Assembly: GCA_013180625.2 (NCBI GenBank) | Contig: SNVD02000468.1 | Span: 744,001 to 808,000, forward strand | DNA: 64,000 bases | Direction: 5' to 3' | From: Boswellia sacra | Lineage: Eukaryota; Streptophyta; Magnoliopsida; Sapindales; Burseraceae | Shown: positions 37,936-50,090 of the stretch, piece by piece | How positions within the stretch are numbered: the first letter of the stretch is position 1 | How the letters are laid out: each line of letters opens with the position of its first letter | Notes under the pieces: generated by a model | Databases searched by the model: none | What the model saw: the letters and a program-made list of their open reading frames with translations, nothing else | Told to the model about the DNA's origin: nothing | Made by a program: the position numbers and the translations under genes

Positions 37936-37954
37936 TTTTTTGACTAATGATGCT

Positions 37955-38296
37955 TCATACGGGTAATTTCATCGGATCTAACCTAGAAACTGCATGTACC
38001 TCATATGATTGGAAGTAATAACTCAATTTCTTCGAGGCCCACAGTATTGCTAAACAAGTCTTTTCTACTTGAGTATATTTGAGTTCATATGCCAACAACT
38101 TCTTGCTTAAATAGTATATGGCGTGCTTTACACCATTTTTGTCAGCTTGTGCTAACATTGCACCGACTGCCTCCTCTTCGATAGCTAAAGATAGGATCAA
38201 CGACTTTCCTTGTTTTAGGGGTCTTAATATGAGTGGTTTAGTTAAGTATTCTTTGACCTTATGAAAGGCGATTTGACATTGTTCGTTCCACTCCAT
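37955..38296 (-). pseudogene. Tat RNase H (gypsy type)
   Basis: An open stretch of 113 codons contains WNEQCQIAFHKVKEYL, AVGAMLAQ, HAIYYLSKKL and KYTQVEKTCLAILWA, the standard blocks of the Ty3/gypsy RNase H that follows RT. It is one of the best preserved parts of the element. Confidence 0.85.
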
Positions 38297-38299
38297 TGG

Positions 38300-39350
38300 T
38301 TGGTTTTTTTCTCAATAACTTGAAGATTGATGTGCAAACTGTTATGATTTTAGCGATAAACATGATGATGTACTAAATTTTCTCAAGGAATCCTCGAACT
38401 TCTTTCTCCATTTTAGGGGTAGGCATATCTTTGATGGCTTTCACCTTATTTAGGTCTACTTTTATCCCTTGTTTACCAACTACAAATCTCGATAATTTTC
38501 CTGATGTTACTATAAAGATACACTTCTTGGGTTCAATCTTAGCTAATATTTTTCTACTCTTTTGAGAAATTTGTCTAAAACCTCAAAATGTCCTTCCTAA
38601 GTATCAGATTTGATCATCATGTTGTCCATATAAACCATTATCTCCTTGTGGATCATATGGTGGAAGAGTGTTGTGGTCATTTGCTAATATGTTATATCAA
38701 CAATTTTTAGTTCGAATGGCATCACCTTCTAACAATATGTCCCCTATTCGGTAGTAAAGGTCGTCTTCATCTTAACCACTACTACCATCATGATTTGGTT
38801 GTATCCCAAAAACCTATCAACAAAAGAGAACATCCTATTTAAAGCTACGATGTCTACTAACACATTTATATGTGGCAAAGGGAAGGCATCTTTTAGTGAG
38901 GCTTTGTTCAGATCCTGGTAATCTATGCACATTTTAACTTTTCCATCCTTTTTTAGTACCAAAACTATGTTGGCCAACCATTGGGGATAATTAAGCACAT
39001 CCAAAAACTTCACCTCTATCTGCTTAGTTACCTCTTTCTTCATCTTCTATGCCTATTCCAGCCTCATCCTTTTTAACTTTTACTTGACCAATCTCATGTG
39101 CGGTAGGTTGGGATGTTATGCTCAGTGATGCTCCGATCAACTCCTGGCATGTCATCATAGGACCAAGCAAACACTCTTTCATGCTCCTTTAATAATTTTC
39201 TAAATCTCTCTCTCTCTCTCTCTCTCTCTATAAAAGTTGTGTCATGAGCTATACATATGTTCTTTGGGTTATGAATCATGCCAAGACTAATGTGATGAGT
39301 GCTCATGAGATAAATGTCAAATATGCTTACAAAATGAAAATCATACAAAC
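38300..39350 (-). pseudogene. Tat reverse transcriptase (broken)
   Basis: The segment 38744-39043 reads YPQWLANIVLVLKKDGKVK, CIDYQDLNKASLKDAFPLPH and FSFVDRFLGYNQI, the fingers-palm blocks of this lineage. Further on (about 38580-38650) the catalytic box reads YMDNMMIKS where Y(V/M)DD is required. Upstream, 39094-39348 holds the region before RT (WSYDDMPGVD), split by an insertion of GA repeats at about 39200-39230. Stops and frameshifts separate the blocks. Confidence 0.82.
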
Positions 39351-40019
39351 TACCATCAAGAAAACATCACACAAGTAAGCAAAGTCCGATTTTATTTCGT
39401 CAAACTTGGAAATAAATAAAGTGTTCTCAAACAATTCAAGAATAAAAAAAAAACTTCATAACAGGTTTCTTCCATTTCATCCACCGAGAGCGGCAAGGTC
39501 AACGGGTGCCTTCTCATCTGAGCATATTACCTCTTTAACTGTCCTCTTTTCCAACTGCAGTCTTTCCATCTCTTTGTCCAATTCACTGATCTCTAGAGTC
39601 CTTGGGTTTAATACATACTTGAATATTTGAAAGTCGAGCTTCATAATCCCATTACAATTCCATGTTCGGATTCACTAGCATAGAAAGACTCTTTAGCTTT
39701 CATAAACTTGATGGTCCACTTGCCCCCACTTTGTAGTGTGTATTCATTTGAGTTTATACCCCAATTCTCTGTTGATTGTCTGCCCCTTAATTTCAGGAAA
39801 GGTTGGGTGTTTAATAAAGCTTTTCCTTAGAGCAATACCTGGCATGTACCCTTGCTTTTTCATGATCCCCACAACAACTAGATTGATCTTGTCCATGATT
39901 GTCAGCCGATACCCTCTTATATACAGTATCTATCCCTCCTTCGCACTTATAGCTACAACTGCTAGCAAAGACTCTACCCTAATTGTTACCTCTTCTCCTC
40001 TAAGGTTAAATCGAAGGGT

Positions 40020-40205
40020 CTAGTGCAGGGTGGATGGCACTCCTCCTAAGGAAAGGAACCATGAACATTCTAGCAATGTAGAAAAGGTCGTCGAGATATT
40101 TAAAACAGTAAACTCTACCATTACTTCAATTGGGCCAGTTTTAACTAGAGCTTTAAAAGTTCTCACATCATTTCTCTTTAAGTCATCATAAGCTTTGATC
40201 ACCAC
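40020..40205 (-). pseudogene. Tat protease-linker, downstream part
   Basis: The frame reads IKAYDDLKRNDVRTFKALV, GPIEVMVEFTVLNIS and GGVPSTLH, matching the segment after the aspartic protease core in Tat polyproteins (usual end: LLGRPWIH..GAVPSSLHQ). It is separated from the protease core (41989-42301) by the solo LTR insertion. Confidence 0.7.
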
Positions 40206-40217
40206 TTATGAAGGCTC

Positions 40218-41988
40218 TGTAGGCATCAGATCTTTGCCTATGATTTAAGGCCTGATAATGAGACATGGTACCATCATCAAAGGTATTTGTTTCTCGACCA
40301 AAGCTCATGAACTTCCTAAAAACTGTATAAAAATAAAAAATAGCCAAAACAAAACAAAACAGTACAAAAGTTAGGAAGAGGCCAAGGAGGCACCAGAAAA
40401 GGAAGAATAGGCGCACACTTATATATCTTAGAGGTGCCTATCTTGGAAGCTTCCAGACACTTCGAGAACCATCTAAAAAACCTAAAAAATCCCCTAAAAG
40501 CCACCTAGAGTAAGTGTGGCACCTACAACAAGGCACATGGTTCTATGTTGAGTAGGCACATGCCTACTTTCAAGATCCCACGCTGGAAAAATACACTTCT
40601 TGCATTGCTACAGTTTACCTATATAATAATTTATGACTTTTGGTATTAGGCACAAAAGACATACAAGGAATTGGTGAAGTACACTCAAAATTAATTCCTA
40701 AACATTTTATCTTGGTTGAGGTTTTCTCTACAAAACCTTGACAAATCAAGTTTTCCTCAATTTTAAGCTTTGGAGTGAGGTAATCATCCTTGAAAAGAGT
40801 AGAGAATTGAGGGCCTAGCTCCTTAATTCTTTTCTTAGTTTTCTTTAATGTTTTGTTAGTAGCATGTTTAGGTTTATTGCCATGTTTAGAAGCATGTTTT
40901 AGGAGTAATGTTTAGTTTTGTTTCTTTAATTGCTTTTATTGCCATGTTTGGTTAGTAATTAGTTAATGAATTGCTTAGTCGAGTTAGTTATTTAGTTAAT
41001 TAGCTAGTCAATTAGCTAGCTTGTTAGTTAAGTAAGTATGATTAGGTTAGAATTACTTACATAATGCATGCTCAAATTACAACTATGTGTTTAGTAACTT
41101 TAATTATGCCATGTTAGTAATTAGTGCCTTAATTATGCATAAGTGTCTAGAATTAGAATGATAATAATGATATGTGAAATGTAGTTTAGACCCTTTGCTA
41201 GAGTCGAGTCCTTAGGAGCTTTGATCTATTAAAACTTAATTGAGCATTATTTTTTTTTAAAACATAAGAAAACTTGATTCTGTCCATAGATAGGCGTGCG
41301 CCTATTCTTGGTCCAGTAGAGGCGCACGTCTCTTTCAAGAGTAGAAGCACCCTATTTCTAGTTAGATCATGGAATATCCCTTCTTTTTTATCCACACTAT
41401 AAAATATTCATTCTCTATTTACTTTATGACATATGATTGAGGTATATTAATCTTTTCATTAATTATCTTACTTTTGTGAAAAATTATTTTGTTCGCATGG
41501 ATTATGAAATGGTAGCTTAATTCTCTTATAAATCTTGTTAATTATTTAGACAATTATTGTAATCTCATCCCCAAAATCCCCCATGTTTAAAAGATAAATG
41601 TAACTTTGTTCTACTCCTTCTTTCTATAAATGTACATAAACTATCTCACCCACGTGTAATTAAAAACGATAAAATTTGATGATGTGCAAAAATGAATATA
41701 GGATCAAGAAGGATAGAATTGATTGTCTAGAAAGTCTCAACCTAGTAAAACCTAATAAAGGTCAGACTTTATCCAAGGGGACTGACCTAACTTTACGAAC
41801 CCAGCTCTGATAGAGTGATGGGTAGTTCGGTCTAGAAGTAAAGGATCGGTTGTCGTCACTCACATTTTTCTCACGATTAATTACCCGAGTGGCAAATCTG
41901 TTTTGTTTCTCCGAACCCTGCCTCTGTAGCTTTGTCTGATGACCTTCGGAGTCTCCTCACAGAACGTAGAAAAATAGTGTTGAGGTTA
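40218..41988 (+). mobile_element. Solo LTR of a related Tat element
   Basis: The left end reads TGTAGGCATCAGATCTTTGC, matching the inverted start of the host element's LTR (TGCAGGCATCAGAATTTTGC). The interior shares the AATTATGCCATGTTTAG-type repeats (about 40860-41130) and the palindrome AGGCGTGCGCCT (41292-41303). The right part has AGTCTCC, then ACGTAGAAAAATAGTGTTGAGG, corresponding to the LTR 3' region. Orientation is opposite to the host element. No internal region or second LTR was seen. The right boundary and target duplication are not clear. Confidence 0.65.
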
Positions 41989-42301
41989 CTACCACTCTAG
42001 TAGGATGAAAGCCTTGTCCACAAACTCCAACTCCTCTTTTTCAATACAAAACTTATTCAATAGTATGAGTGGTACCAGATTACTTACCAAGCCATCATCC
42101 ACCATGAGATAGGAGGTTTTCTTCCCTCGAATCACAGTACATAAATAGTGATCTATTGTGATTCTTTTCTTCGGTAGGTAGATCAATGTCAGAAAAGCTA
42201 ATCAACCTTTTATTTTCCTTTTTAAGAGTCACTATTGTAATCATCTCCTCAAGACTAGAGACGAGCGATATTGGTATTCCAGCTAAAGCTCTAGCCATCA
42301 C
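41989..42301 (-). pseudogene. Tat aspartic protease core (broken)
   Basis: Two overlapping frames give ISFSDIDLPTEEKNHNRSLF and TSYLMVDDGLVSNLVPLILL. These match the retropepsin region of Tat elements, where F(V/I)D.GS..N..P is usual. The catalytic Asp is kept but the following D-G-L replaces the expected D/N-G-S. A frameshift lies at about 42100-42130. The region is interrupted downstream by the solo LTR. Confidence 0.65.
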
Positions 42302-42899
42302 TTCTCAATGCTTCTGGGAAGATATAAGCAAATCCCAGGTGCTAGCATTTGCCTACATCTTCTTCAAGTCATTTTCCTCTACTTTCTTCTTTTCTTCCTT
42401 CTTCTCTTCTGTGTTAACTTCTTTATCTGGTGAGTTCTCATAGAATCTCCCACTGCGAGTCAACCCTTCTACTTTCTTTTTATTTTCCTTTCCTTCTTTG
42501 CTTTCTAACTTCATGCACTTATTCTCACTCCCTTCCGTCCTAGGTGTTTCTACTTCATTACCAAAGCTACTCTAGAAATTGTCTCTTTCACTTTACTCTC
42601 ACTCCCCTTATGTGTTTCTCCCTCATAGCTAAAGCTATTTCAAAAACTATCTTCTTTAATTTTTACCTCTCTGCTCTCGTTCCCTTTCTGCATTTCCCCC
42701 TCATCTTTAAAGTCACACAAAAAATCATAGGTGGTTTCTACTTCAAACACATCATCCCATATCCCCATCACTCTCTCACTGTCCTCACTATCTGTGACCC
42801 AAATTGATCATGTGATCTTCTCTTCTTAGCCCATTTGACAAGGATTGCTAGTTATTATAGTCAATCTTAACCCATCCTGAGTGTTGCATAAACATTTCA

Positions 42900-43404
42900 G
42901 TTGCTAGTGGAGTCACATCAATTACTTTTTCCTCTTTCTTCTCTTTTGCTCTCGCCTTTTCTTTCTTATTTCCCCCTTTTCTTCAACTATATAGGGGTTA
43001 TCTCTACCCATTCTCCTTGAACAAGGACTCTGACCGCTAGCGGGGTCATATAAATTGGTTCCTCCCATATCTTCCTTCTTACCCTCCTCAAAAGATTTTA
43101 AAATCTTCTCTTTAGTAATTCTTGAGTCGATCATGTTGACATTTGGTGGTGGCACGCTCTAATAGTTTGGTAAAGGGTTATTGAGTGTGTTTGGTTGTTG
43201 TTTCTATTGGTCAAGTATGTGGCCATTGTTGATTAAATCTTGTATATCGTGTCAAAGACGAGTATATCTATCAGTAAGATGGCCATTAGCTCGATGAAAA
43301 AGGCATCATTCATGGTGTTCATGGTTAGGTGGGATTGGATTTTGTGGTTCTTTACGGGCAATGAAAGTAACTCAGAACGTGAGCGTAATTTCTCAAAACC
43401 TTTG
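42900..43404 (-). pseudogene. Tat gag, C-terminal part with CHH-C-like knuckle
   Basis: In one frame the region 43190-43380 reads NPIPPNHEHHE, CLFHRANGHLTDRYTRL and IQDLINNGHI. This follows the C.FH...GH.T..C..L...I..LI..G pattern at the end of Tat gag proteins; the second Cys is Tyr here. Towards the protease the frame 42922-43155 is Lys/Glu/Arg-rich. The other part of gag lies beyond the Copia insertion at 53655 and onward. Confidence 0.65.
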
Positions 43405-43599
43405 TGTGAAAAATTAGTTTTAATTAGCAAGATTGTAAGAGTTAATTAGGAGGCATGATTGTAGGAGTTAGCAAGATTGTAGGAGTTAATTAGGAGCTTG
43501 ATCCAAGATTTTTTTGTAGACACTACTTTTGTATATATTGAGTCTTGTAGATGAAAAAAATATATGAATTAAAAATGTGAAAAACATTAGTTTTCAACA
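43405..43599 (+). repeat. 5' LTR of the Copia element
   Basis: 195 bp, TG...CA. It contains three copies of GATTGTA(A/G)GAGTTA. It differs from the 3' LTR by roughly 12-13 substitutions and lacks a segment of about 50 bp present in the 3' copy. Confidence 0.92.
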
Positions 43600-43612
43600 T
43601 GGTATTAGAGCA
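43600..43612 (+). promoter_or_regulatory. Copia primer binding site (initiator tRNA-Met)
   Basis: TGGTATTAGAGCA directly follows the 5' LTR and matches the usual plant Copia primer site TGGTATCAGAGCA with one C-to-T change. Confidence 0.9.
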
Positions 43613-43979
43613 GGTTCTTCTTTAATTTTTTTCTATCAGTTTTATTTGGCAAGTGTTTTGTCTCTTTCCCAAAACCCTTTGAAAAACCACCAAATCCACA
43701 ATCACAACTTCAGTAATAAACATCTGATCAACCAGCCTGTGATAACTCTCTAATCTTTGCATGAGAGGGGTGATTCCTGTTCAAGGAATCTTCCACTCTA
43801 GTTCAAGGATCAACTATCTTAGACCTGTCTACTTTGTTCCTGGGTAAATCAGGATTGTTGTTTTTTTTGCCATCATGAGTCGATCACATTTTTCTAATGT
43901 TTTCTCATATTCCTTAGCTCAAGCAGAGACTTATTTAGCATCTTTAAATGCTTCTTACATTTCAAATCATTCATAGATC

Positions 43980-45520
43980 AATGATTCGGGGGCCACAGAT
44001 CATAGGACAAGTCACTCTAATTTATTTGCTTCTGATACCCCTTGTTTTGGTAGGGAAAAGTAAAAATTGTCGATGATTCTTTGTCCTCCATTGCTGGAAA
44101 ATGGAGTATTCATATTTTAGAACATGTCTCCCTTAATTATGTTCTACATGTTCCCAAAATTTCCTGTAATCTTCTTTCAATTAGCAAGATTACCAAAGAT
44201 CTTAATTGCATTGCTAAGTTCTTCCTTTCCTATTATGAATTTCAGGATATGCGCAAGGGAAAGGTAATTGGCATTGGTAAGGAGATTGATGGACTCTACT
44301 ACTTTGAGAGTGAACCTATTGGTTTAGGTAATCTATCTTTTACACACTTTAGTTCTTCTAAATTGGATTCTAATCAAGAAATTAAACTTTGGCATAAAAG
44401 ATTAGGTCATCCAAATTTCCCATATTTGAAAAAGTTGTTTCCTAATTTATTTGAGAACAAAAACCCTAAAGATTTACAATGTGAAGTGTGTGAATTATCC
44501 AAACATCACCGAGCACATTTTCTGACACACAAATATGAAGCGTCATAACCTTTCTCTCTAGTCTATAGTGATATTTACGGTCCCTCACGTGTCAACAATA
44601 TTTCTGAGGCTAGGTGGTTCATTACCTTTATTGATAATCATACCGTGTCACTTGGGTGTACTTGCTAAAAGAAAAATCTGAAGCTGCGAAAATATTTCAA
44701 ACTTTCCATCAAATGATTAAAACCCTATTTCAAGCCAATCTTCAAATTCTTCGAACTGATAATGGAAGAGAGTATTATTCCTCAATACTTGATTCTTACT
44801 TGAGAGATCATGGGATTGTTCATCATAGTTCTTTTATAGATACACCCCAACAGAATGGGTTGCTGAGAGAAAAAATAGACAGCTCCTTGAGATTCCTAAA
44901 AATTTTTGGGGTGAGCCACTTTTACTGCAGCCTATCTTATCAATAGAATGCCATCTAGGGTCTTGAATTTTAAAACTCCACTTGACACACTTAAAAACTC
45001 GTATCCTTTATCAAAACTCTTTTGTTCCCTTTCACCCAAAGTATTTGGTTGTGTGTCATTTGTTCATATTCATGATCGTCATAATCAAGGGAAACTTGAT
45101 CCAAGGGCTCTTAGGTGTGTTTTTTTAGGGTATTCTCCGACTCAAAAAGGTTACAAGTGCTATTATCCTCCAACTAAAAAACTTTTTGTGTCCATATGTT
45201 ACTTTCGTTGAGCATGTTTCATTTTTTACCAAAACTTCTCTTCAAAGGGAGAGTAGTAAAAATGATGAAGATCAGTTTTGGTCTACTTATGTCCCTAATG
45301 TCCAAGAGTCTTTTTTTTTCTTCCTCAAATATTGCTCGAAATGTCCAGGGGTCTTGTTTTTCCCCTTGTGAGACTAAGAATTCTCATGTACTTGAACCTT
45401 TGGAGTTGTCTAAACCTTTATCTCAAAGTCTTGATGATGATGTTCATACTTCTTCTTTAAAGAATTCTCAACCTTTGTCTTCACCTTCTTTGACTTCACT
45501 TGAGTGTGTACATGATAAAA
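43980..45520 (+). pseudogene. Copia protease and integrase (broken)
   Basis: The protease box DSGATDH is seen at about 43984-44010. The frame 44081-44548 continues into the GAG-pre-integrase and HHCC region (LWHKRLGHPNFPYLKKL, then CEVCELSKHH). The integrase core follows with SDIYGP, LRTDNGREY and TPQQNG. A single missing G just after QQNG shifts the frame through the usual VAER block and its catalytic Glu. A second frame (44948-45211) carries CVFLGYSPTQKGYKCYYP, typical of the integrase C-terminal side. The MULE interrupts the frame at 45523. Between the primer site and the protease only about 370 bp remain, so nearly all of gag is gone. Confidence 0.88.
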
Positions 45521-45523
45521 TTT

Positions 45524-45652
45524 GGGTAAATATCATATAACACCCCTATGTTTTGACTTAATTACGTCCAGAATCGCCGTTTGCATTTTTTGTCTTAGAC
45601 TACCCCTACCTTTTCAAAACAAATCATGGACCACCCTTCCGTTAGAAATTCC
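45524..45652 (+). repeat. Left TIR of the MULE
   Basis: It starts GGGTAAATATCATATAACAC and ends CGTTAGAAATTCC. It pairs with 51450-51578 with three mismatches. Confidence 0.95.
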
Positions 45653-45720
45653 ATTAAATTTTAGTAAATAAGTTGAAATAACATGACTAAAATGGTAAAT
45701 ATACAATAACAAGTCAACAC

Positions 45721-45907
45721 TATATAACGTAAGACTTCACTTTCTCTTTCTTCTCGGTCCCCACTTGATCAACTTTTCCATTTCTTTATTCACTTCTTCT
45801 TCTGGTTCGCGCGCTGGTTCACCAACCCGATTTCATGCAAAGCCGAACTAAAGCTTCTCTTCCGCAACCGTGAAAAATCCTTGAAAAGTTTCTTTGAACG
45901 TCAACTG
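45721..45907 (+). promoter_or_regulatory. MULE transposase promoter and leader exon
   Basis: TATATAA at 45721-45727 precedes a CT-rich leader. A donor CTG/GTAAGT follows at 45908 and a likely acceptor CATATGGTAG ends at 46550, four bases before the ATG at 46555. This gives a leader intron of about 643 bp. Inferred from sequence. Confidence 0.5.
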
Positions 45908-46554
45908 GTAAGTTATGCTTCTTATGATTCGCTTCTTGGACGCGATGCATGTAAGTTGGAATGAAAAACTCTACGTTGCATCTGTTGTATGTTTTATTTT
46001 GTGCTTTTTCATACAACTTGAAAGTTTCTTTTTCTTCTGTTGTTGATATATGTAGTGCTATATGCATTGCATTTGTCTGAAAATATTTTAAGTCGAAACC
46101 CTAATAATTTGGTTAAAATTGGGGGTTTTTTAAATTGAGGTGAAATTCGTATAATTTATATGTTATTTTTGCTTGTTGGACCGCTATATTAACATGCATG
46201 TATCCGTGATGTTGATTTTATATTAGTTTCATGATCTTGTTCTTGTGTAATGTATAACCATTGATGCGTAAACATGGGGGTTTTCAAAATTAAGGTTATT
46301 ATTATATTATTTATGTGTCTTTTTAAGTGGTTTTAATGTTATTGATTGAAATGCATGTAAATTTATGCTGTAGTATATGTTATAGTAGTTCTGAATATCT
46401 CTTCCCTGTCTAATCTGTTGACTCATGATTTTGTTTCTACGTGTTTAAAACAATTGGTAATCATATATACTACAATATTTGTGAGTTTATTTGTAAAAGC
46501 ATATTGATGTGTTTTTATTGTGTGTTTAATGCTATTGATGCATATGGTAGTGAG

Positions 46555-49500
46555 ATGGATGTGTTTTTCTTAACATTGAGATGTAATGGTACTGAGATAC
46601 CATTTGGTTTCGTTGACCCTGATAAAGTGTCCAGAATAGGTCTTTTGCAGGTTGCTAATGAGGTTTTTGGTCTGGGGGTTGTTGATTTTAGGGATGTTAA
46701 ATTTAGTTGTGAGTTGCCTTGGAATAGTGAGACCATAGTAATTGACAATGACTCTCAATTCTTAGAATTATTGAAAATGTTTGAAAAAAACAATGTTTTC
46801 GAAATTACAATTGATGTTGAGGTTACCCCTATAGAAACTAAGCCTTTGAACTGTTAGTTACCTATAAGTGACAAAGAACAAGAATGATGCTAGGTTGGGT
46901 TGTAATATAGGTGAAAGTGAGACTGAACCTGGGGTAGGGTGTAATTTAGGTGAAAATGAAGAAGGGAGTGCTGAGTTAGGTTGTGATTTAGGAGAAAATT
47001 CACCTGTAGGTGACAATGGAGCGGTACCTGAGGTGACCAATTTACAAGAAACTATAGGAAAAGAAGCTGAACCTGAGAATTCCAATGTAGAACCATGTAT
47101 TGAACCTGAATTGCCCAATGCAGAACAAAGTGCAGACAGAGAAGTATCTTCTGAGTTGCCTAACATGGAAGATGTAGAAAAGTCAATAGGGCATAGTGGT
47201 TTTTCATTAGAATATGATTCAGATGCTGATTACAGGCCTGATTCTGATGTTAAGGTTGATGATGATGATAGTGTTGTAGGCAGTGGCAGTGAAAATGTCT
47301 CATCACTTGACAACTCACATTATCAAAGTGATGGGGAGAATTTTGAGAGATTAATTAGTTGTTCTGAAGATGAAGGAGGGAGTGCTACAATGGCCAGGGT
47401 GCATAGAAAGAATTTGTGTAGGGCTGGCTTAGATGGAGAGGTAGTATTTAGGGTAGGGCAAACATTTGAGAATGCCCAACATTTTAGACAAGCTTTGAGA
47501 GAGTATTCAGTGAGGACTGGAACAGTGCTGTATAGAGTGAAAAATGAGAAAATAAGGATTACATGTAAGTGTGCAAAACCTGGCTGCCCATGGAGGATTC
47601 ATACCTCAAAAACCCAAGATCTAGTGACTTTTAAAATAAAGACTTACTATCCAGACCATTCTTATACAAAAGATCTAAACACCCCTGAGTGCACATATTT
47701 GTGGATAGCCAAAACCTATGAGGATCAATTTAGGGACAATCCTAACCTAACAATAGACTGGTTAGAAAAAGATTTGAAAAGGAGATATGACCTAGAACCA
47801 TCCAAGCAGAAGCTATATAGAGCTAGGATGAGAGCTTTGCAAGTCATAGGTGAACACCATGCAAAAGCCCTTAGCCTTTTGCATAAATATGCCAACATTG
47901 TGAGGTTAACAAACCCTGGTTCCACTGTATATGTGAAGGCAGATGCTGATTTGATTTCTGCAAACCCCAAATTTCAAGGTTTTTTCATTAGCTTTCCATC
48001 ACAAAGGGCAGGGTTTATAAAGGGCTGTAGACCTTTTATTGGTCTTGATGGATGTCATCTTAAGGGTCCAATGGGAGGGGTACTATTAACTGCTATTGGT
48101 ATCGATGTAAATAATGGGATGTATCCTGTAGCAATAGGAATTTGTGAAGTAGAATGCAACTATACATGGAATTGGTTTCTTGAGTTACTAGGTCAACATA
48201 TAGGAGGAGTTGATGGTTTAGGCCTGCCCATGACTTTCATGAATGATAGATAGAAAGGTATTCTCAATGCTGTGAATGCAAAGTGGCCATGTGCATCTAA
48301 TAGGTTTAGTGGGAAGCACTTATATGACAATTTCAAGAAGGCTCACCCAGGACTAGGCCTCCAACAGCTGTTTTGGAGGGCATGTAAGGCTACCAATATC
48401 AATACATTTCATTCTGCAATGGAAGAGTTGAAGGAAGTGAATGCTGCAGCTTATGAGTACCTAGCAAAGTTGGCACCTGATGCCTGGAGCAGGCATGCTT
48501 TTGATGCTAGGGTAAAGGTTGACCATGTAACCAATAACATCTCAGAGTCTTTTAACTCATGGATCAACCGCCATCGTAGCCAAACCTATCTAAGCACGGT
48601 GGAGGATATAAGAAGAAAGATAATGAAAAGGATGCAGAAGAAGTAAGTGATATTTCATTTGATTTTTTTTATAACCTGTTTTATTTATCTTTCTTACATA
48701 CTTACATTTGATTTTTGCAATTCAGATTTTATAATTTATTCATTCCATATAGTTCAATTCAATATTTGCAGTTTCTTTATTACTTTCACTAACATTTTGT
48801 AAGCTCAATTACAGGTTTTCAGAATGTATGCATTGGCATGGTGATTTAGGACCTAGAATTAGGACAGTTATTAAAGAAACAAGAGAGACAAGTAGGTTAA
48901 TGGAGGTGATGTGGTGTGGAGGATTAGAGTTTGAATTTGTTTACAAGGGAAGAGTAAGCATTGTAAGGCTTAATGAAGGTTTTTGTTCATGTGGGATGTT
49001 TGAGATTTCTGGTTTGCCATGTGCCCATGCAATAGCTTGTGCACATGAGAGGAGGGTGGATGTACACTAATTTGTGGACAAGATTTTTCTAAGAGATAGA
49101 TATATTGCTGCTTATAACCACCATATAAGACCCATACTTGATCAATCTGAATGGCCAGAAGTTCCTTGTAATGAGCTTCAACCTCCCAAGGTTAGAACCA
49201 AAGCATGGAGGCCAAAGACGAATAGGAGAAGGGCTGTAGATGAAGGCCATGGCCCAAGGAAGCTGTTTACAATGATATGCACCAATTGTGGGGGTTATAA
49301 CCACAACAGAAGGAGTTGCAAAGTTGCCCCAGCACCCAAAAAAAAGGTAATATGAATTAGGTTACAATTTTCAAAATAGTAATTTTCATTTGTAATTAGA
49401 TATCTGAGCAACTTTATCTTTTGGTACAAGGCCCGAACTAGATCTCAGATAGGGCAGGCATCAATATCTCAGCCAACAACAGAAGCAACATCTGAGGCAG

Positions 49501-50090
49501 CTCCAGGAACATCTAAGCAACCTAAACAAAAGAGGGTAAAATTAATTTCATAAAGTTCTCTTTTATAGCTGATATTTTCACTGACATTTCATTCTCAGGC
49601 ATATTCACAGGCATGTCAACAACCACATTCCACAACATCTCAGCCACCCCCAGTCCCTAAGAAACAGAAGATAACTTTCTTTTTCTTTAAGGAATGTGAT
49701 TTTACTTCAGTTGTTAACTTCACTTTTTTTGTCATAGGTTGGAAGATCTTCTCAGTTACCTGTAGCACCATCTCACCCACAATCATCAGCCTTATTTCAG
49801 TCACCTTCACCACCATCTCAGTCACTTCAAACTGCTTTATCTCAACCATCTCAAACTGCTTCTTACTCACTAAGATCACCATCCCAGCCACCTCCAGCAG
49901 CATCTCAAGGTTCTCAGATATCATCTCAACAATCAGTTAAATCACCCACATTTAGGACAAGGATAGGTAGTATTTGAAATTGATTTGTTTTGAATTTTAA
50001 GCAATTGTGGCCTTCAATATGTCTTGCTAATTTATTTTCTTTTTTGTTAATCATGCAGAAGCAAGGTGGCTTCCCAAAATAAAACCGTGA
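46555..50090 (+). pseudogene. MuDR-type transposase (MURA-like), lightly damaged
   Basis: Exon model: 46555-48642, 48815-49346, 49431-49535, 49599-49670, 49738-49966 and 50059-50090; the later junction phases agree. Domains in order: PB1-like N-terminus (46555-46857); acidic linker with three LG/VGC(N/D)(I/L)GE repeats; MULE N-terminal zinc region (CKCAKPGCPW); DDE core with first Asp in GLDGCHLKG (48047-48049) and second Asp at 48245-48247; SWIM finger C-S-C...C-A-H (48984-49028); CX2CX4HX4C knuckle (49278-49319); Ser/Pro/Gln-rich tail. Damage: frame break at about 46855-46868, TAG in place of Gln in DRQKG (48251-48253), TAA at 49068-49070, and donor AG/ATAACT at 49671 where GT is expected. 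Family role: excision and insertion of Mutator elements in the nucleus. Confidence 0.9.

Noticed and set aside
49640..49924. Minus-strand open frame rich in Glu, Val and Met
   Set aside because: It is the complement of the Ser/Pro/Gln-rich transposase tail exon.
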